NCBI GenBank assembly: GCA_029859385.1
Contig: JAOUDF010000105.1
Span: forward strand, 1-8,709
Origin: Nitrospirota bacterium
Lineage (GTDB): Bacteria > Nitrospirota > JAOUDF01
Direction: 5' to 3'
DNA length: 8,709 bases
Shown: piece after piece, positions 6,093 through 8,709 of the stretch
Numbering within the stretch: position 1 is the stretch's first letter
Layout: the number at the start of each line of letters is the position of its first letter
Notes under the pieces: model-generated
What the model was told of the DNA's origin: nothing
Databases searched by the model: none
The model's input: only the letters and a program-made list of their open reading frames with translations
Program-made: the position numbers and the translations under genes

Positions 6093-7151
6093 ATGAAGCT
6101 GAGTGAAATAGCCGAGGCGGTGGGAGGCACTGTCGACGGCGCTCAGGATGCCGAGATCAAAGGCATTGCGGCCATTAGAGAGGCGGGGTCAGGCGATATC
6201 TCTTTTGTGGCAAATTCGAAATATGCGGCTGAGGCGGCAGATACGCGGGCTGCTGCTCTCATCGTTTCGAGAGATTTCTGCATCAGCGAGCCTCACCCTC
6301 TCCTTCTGCGGGTAGATGACCCCTACTATGCTTTTCGCCAGGTTGTTATCCTCTTTCATCCCGTATCGTACATATCCAGAGGAGTGGATCCGGCAGCCGC
6401 TGTATCGTCGGATGCCAAACTGGGCAAAGACCTTTCAATTCTACCTCTTGCGTATGTAGCGGCTGGCGCTGAAATCGGCGACAGGGTCACGCTTCATCCC
6501 GGTGTATATGTAGGCGAAGGAAGCTCCATCGGCGATGATTCGATCGTTTACCCGAATGTGACCATCCGGGAGGGAGTGAAGATCGGGAAAAGGGTAATCG
6601 TTCACAGCGGAACGGTTATCGGAAGCGACGGTTTCGGCTATGCAACAAAGGATGGCGTACACCACAAGATACCGCAGGTGGGCGGCGTTCTGATCGAAGA
6701 TGATGTCGAGATCGGCGCCAACGTCACCATAGACCGGGCAGCCCTGGGGATGACCCGGATCGGTAAAGGCGCAAAGATTGACAACCTTGTGCAGATCGCT
6801 CACAACGTAGTGGTAGGTGAAGGCTGCATTCTCTGTGCCCAGACGGGCATAGCCGGCAGCACGGGGCTCGGTAAATATGTAGTGCTGGGCGGCCAGGTCG
6901 GGGTTGTGGGGCATGCGAAGATTGGCAACGGCGCAAAGGCCGCAGCCCAGTCAGGCATTATAGCGGATGTGCCGGCAGGGCAGACGGTCGCGGGGTATCC
7001 GGCGGTGGCTCATCGAGATTGGCTGAGAGCACAGGCCTTGTCGCTGCGTCTTCCCGAAATGAAAAAGGAGATGGAGACATTGAAAAAGAAGCTCGACCAG
7101 CTTGAGGCTCAGCTTGCAGCGCCGCTGCGGGTAGAACCGGGGGAGGAGTGA
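6093..7151 (+). CDS. lpxD: LpxD, UDP-3-O-acyl-glucosamine N-acyltransferase
   Basis: LpxD catalyses the third step of lipid A synthesis, moving a 3-hydroxyacyl group from acyl-ACP to the 2-amino group of UDP-3-O-acyl-GlcN in the cytoplasm. The 352 residues show the N-terminal uridine-binding domain (about 1-100; KLSEIAEAVGG and GDISFVAN are typical). A left-handed beta-helix of hexapeptide repeats follows (about 103-300). The C-terminal helix is LPEMKKEMETLKKKLDQLEA. The catalytic histidine is His237 in QIAHNV (E. coli His239), and His274 in VGHAKIG matches E. coli His276. Length is close to E. coli LpxD (341). A weak ribosome site (GGCGGA, 6083-6088) lies 15 nt or less from the ompH stop, so coupling with ompH is likely. 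Confidence 0.96.
   Translation: MKLSEIAEAVGGTVDGAQDAEIKGIAAIREAGSGDISFVANSKYAAEAADTRAAALIVSRDFCISEPHPLLLRVDDPYYAFRQVVILFHPVSYISRGVDPAAAVSSDAKLGKDLSILPLAYVAAGAEIGDRVTLHPGVYVGEGSSIGDDSIVYPNVTIREGVKIGKRVIVHSGTVIGSDGFGYATKDGVHHKIPQVGGVLIEDDVEIGANVTIDRAALGMTRIGKGAKIDNLVQIAHNVVVGEGCILCAQTGIAGSTGLGKYVVLGGQVGVVGHAKIGNGAKAAAQSGIIADVPAGQTVAGYPAVAHRDWLRAQALSLRLPEMKKEMETLKKKLDQLEAQLAAPLRVEPGEE
7142..7148 (+). promoter_or_regulatory. Shine-Dalgarno of fabZ, inside the end of lpxD
   Basis: GGAGGAG occupies the last sense codons of lpxD and lies 7 nt before the fabZ ATG at 7156. Together with the 4-nt gap between the genes, this indicates translational coupling. Confidence 0.7.
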
Positions 7152-7155
7152 GACG

Positions 7156-7614
7156 ATGATAGAGACAGCCGTACTGATGGACGTAGTGGAGATTCAGAAG
7201 ATCATTCCGCACCGCTATCCTTTTCTGCTCATCGACAGGATAACGGATTTTGAGCCGAACCAACGGATCGTCGCCATAAAGAATGTGACGACCAATGAAC
7301 CGTTTTTTCAGGGACATTTCCCCGGTCACCCCGTCATGCCGGGAGTTCTTATGATAGAAGCCATGGCCCAGGCGGGTGGCGTGCTGTCCTTTAAATCGGC
7401 GGGTGTAGCCGACAGCCTTGTCTACTTCATGGCCATCGATCAGGCGAAGTTCCGAAAGCCGGTGGTTCCCGGGGACCAGCTCAGGCTGGTGGTGGAAGTC
7501 ATCAAGGTGAAGGGGAGTATCTGGAAGCTCAAAGGAGAGGCCTTTGTCGACGGGAAGCTGGTGTGCGAGGCCGAACTGATGGCGACCATTGTACAGAGGG
7601 AAAAAAACGGATGA
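7156..7614 (+). CDS. fabZ: FabZ, 3-hydroxyacyl-ACP dehydratase
   Basis: FabZ removes water from (3R)-hydroxyacyl-ACP in fatty acid elongation, drawing on the same 3-hydroxyacyl-ACP pool that LpxA and LpxD use for lipid A. The 152 residues form one hotdog fold. IQKIIPHRYPFLLIDRI (about 13-29) is the family's N-terminal signature. The active-site segment GHFPGHPVMPGVLMIEAMAQ contains His54 and Glu68, the same numbers as in E. coli FabZ, which supports the ATG at 7156. YFMAIDQAKFRKPVVPGDQL is the expected second half. Its last bases ATGA overlap the lpxA start by 4 nt. Having fabZ between lpxD and lpxA is the standard order and may help balance fatty acid and lipid A flux. Confidence 0.97.
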   Translation: MIETAVLMDVVEIQKIIPHRYPFLLIDRITDFEPNQRIVAIKNVTTNEPFFQGHFPGHPVMPGVLMIEAMAQAGGVLSFKSAGVADSLVYFMAIDQAKFRKPVVPGDQLRLVVEVIKVKGSIWKLKGEAFVDGKLVCEAELMATIVQREKNG

Positions 7615-8396
7615 CTACAGGGACCGGCATACATCCCACAGCGGTCATTGCGCCCGATGCCGTAATCGGAGAAGGGGTCGAAATCGGGCCCTATTCCATA
7701 GTCGGGAGCGGCGTAACCATAGGAAACGGTACCTGGATCGGCTCTCACGTGGTGATCGAGGGGAAGACCGATATCGGCCAGCAGTGCAAAATATTTCACC
7801 ACAGCTATGTCGGCGGTCCGCCGCAGGACCTCAAATACTGCGGTGAAGAGACACGGTTGACGGTGGGCAACCACAACATAATCCGCGAGTATGTTACCCT
7901 TAACCGGGGCACGGTGAGTGGGGGAGGGATAACCGCGATTGGTAACAACAACCTCTTTATGGCCTACGTCCATGTGGCCCACGACTGTCATATCGGGAAT
8001 CATGTGGTAATGGCCAATGCCGCGACACTGGCCGGTCACGTGACGATCGAGGATCGTGCGATCATCGGAGGCCTTTCGGCGATTCATCAGTTCGCGCGCA
8101 TAGGGACCTGCGTAATGATCGGCGGTTGCTCTGCCGTGCCTCAGGACGTGCCACCCTACATGAATGCCACCGGCAACCGGGCACAGCTCTATGGTCTTAA
8201 TACCATCGGACTGCAACGCAATAACTTTTCCGATGAGACTATTGGCAGTCTGAAAAAGGCATATAAAATCCTGTTCCGTTCCAAGATGACCCTGGAGAGT
8301 GCCCTTGACAAGGTTCAGGGGGAACTGGGCGGAACCCCCGAAGTTGACTACCTCGTGCAGTTTATCCGTAAGAGTGAAAGAGGTATCTGTCGCTAG
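7611..8396 (+). CDS. lpxA: LpxA, UDP-GlcNAc (or UDP-GlcNAc3N) O/N-acyltransferase
   Basis: LpxA performs the first step of lipid A synthesis, placing a 3-hydroxyacyl chain on the 3-position of UDP-GlcNAc or its 3-amino analogue. The start is the ATG overlapping the fabZ stop (ATGA). It gives 261 residues versus 262 in E. coli and begins TGIHPTAVIAPDAVIG. The frame is open further up to 7563, but that is inside fabZ. A left-handed beta-helix occupies about 1-190, and a helical C-terminal domain ends IRKSERGICR. Asp73, His121, catalytic His124 (HVAHDC), His143 (LAGH) and His159 (IHQF) match E. coli residues one higher. Gly172 matches the E. coli chain-length residue Gly173, suggesting a long acyl chain. 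E. coli His191, Glu200 and Arg205 are replaced by Arg190, Ile199 and Asn204. Substrate choice (O- or N-acylation) cannot be settled from sequence alone. Confidence 0.96.
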   Translation: MTTGTGIHPTAVIAPDAVIGEGVEIGPYSIVGSGVTIGNGTWIGSHVVIEGKTDIGQQCKIFHHSYVGGPPQDLKYCGEETRLTVGNHNIIREYVTLNRGTVSGGGITAIGNNNLFMAYVHVAHDCHIGNHVVMANAATLAGHVTIEDRAIIGGLSAIHQFARIGTCVMIGGCSAVPQDVPPYMNATGNRAQLYGLNTIGLQRNNFSDETIGSLKKAYKILFRSKMTLESALDKVQGELGGTPEVDYLVQFIRKSERGICR

Positions 8397-8428
8397 GTTG
8401 CATCTTGCCGACGACAAGAGGTGAAATA

Positions 8429-8709
8429 ATGCAGAAGAAGAAAGTAAAAGTCGGCGTAATCGGCGTAGGATATCACGGCCAGCATCACGCGCGGATTTTT
8501 TCCGCCATGGACGGTGTCGAGCTGATTGGGGTCGTGGATACCGACCTCAAGAGGGCGAACGAAATCGGCGAGAAGACCGGCGCGGTGGCCTTTGATAATC
8601 ATGAGGAGCTGTTGGGTCTGGTTGATGCGGTGAGCATCGCCACGCCGACGGTCTATCATCACAAGACAGCCCTCTCTTTTCTCAAGAAGGGGGTCGACGT
8701 TCTGGTCGA
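8429..8709 (+). CDS. Gfo/Idh/MocA-family oxidoreductase, N-terminal part; candidate GnnA (3' end outside window)
   Basis: The frame from ATG 8429 stays open to the right edge (93 full codons). It starts MQKKKVKVGVIGVGYHGQHH, a Rossmann strand with GxGxxG, then ELIGVVDTD with the acidic end of beta2 that reads the NAD(P) ribose. Next come FDNHEELLGLVDAVSIATPTVYHHKTALSFLKKG and VDVLV. The ATPTxxHxxxA element is the Gfo/Idh/MocA signature. The expected EKP motif would come just past the edge. AAGAGGTG (8416-8423) is its ribosome site, 32 nt after the lpxA stop at most. By position after lpxA it may be UDP-GlcNAc 3-dehydrogenase (GnnA), which makes the 3-keto sugar that GnnB aminates for diamino lipid A. 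The family is sure; the GnnA role is inferred from context only, because the substrate half is not visible. Confidence 0.9.
   Translation, partial: MQKKKVKVGVIGVGYHGQHHARIFSAMDGVELIGVVDTDLKRANEIGEKTGAVAFDNHEELLGLVDAVSIATPTVYHHKTALSFLKKGVDVLV

Noticed and set aside
7440..8417. 325-residue minus-strand ORF antisense to fabZ/lpxA
   Set aside because: It spans two clearly functional genes with intact catalytic residues. It is open only because of codon bias on the other strand.
8404..8418. CTTG/CAAG hairpin before the dehydrogenase gene
   Set aside because: A 4-bp stem is expected by chance; no convincing control of the ribosome site.

Overview
The window looks like chromosomal DNA of an anaerobic Deltaproteobacterium (Desulfuromonadota), most likely a Geobacter/Pelobacter relative. 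The reasons are moderate-to-high G+C, two radical-SAM proteins, a stand-alone GNAT-type N-acetylglutamate synthase, and the gene order bamA-ompH-lpxD-fabZ-lpxA followed by a Gfo/Idh/MocA dehydrogenase. The assignment rests on gene content and my memory of synteny, not on a search. I see no mobile element, CRISPR array, prophage or frameshifted gene.

Left part (1-1500): the C-terminal part of a BchE-like radical-SAM protein, whose start lies outside the window, converges on a minus-strand tRNA-Phe(GAA). One 13-bp hairpin with T-rich flanks on both sides can end both transcripts. The tRNA has its own promoter with a perfect -35. A GNAT acetyltransferase resembling short ArgA enzymes follows on the plus strand.

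Middle part (1497-3182): an unrecognised 80-residue protein is encoded on the minus strand, ending 3 nt from the GNAT stop codon. It has a good promoter and a strong ribosome binding site. It is divergent from hemW, which encodes the radical-SAM heme chaperone and has no in-frame ATG near its true N-terminus. The two genes appear to share a promoter region with overlapping, oppositely oriented -10 elements. A sigma-70-like promoter lies in the 96-nt gap before bamA.

Right part (3183-8709): a tightly packed outer-membrane operon. BamA (five POTRA domains plus barrel) inserts beta-barrel proteins, and OmpH/Skp chaperones them across the periplasm. FabZ dehydrates 3-hydroxyacyl-ACP for fatty acid elongation. 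LpxA and LpxD use 3-hydroxyacyl-ACP to acylate the lipid A precursor. The spacings are +24, +15, +4, -4 and +32 nt. The last gene is cut by the window edge and encodes the NAD(P)-binding half of a Gfo/Idh/MocA oxidoreductase. Its place after lpxA makes it a candidate GnnA (UDP-GlcNAc 3-dehydrogenase), which would imply lipid A built on a 2,3-diamino sugar. This is the most interesting functional hint here. Otherwise the region is an ordinary conserved envelope-biogenesis locus, and I do not claim a new system.
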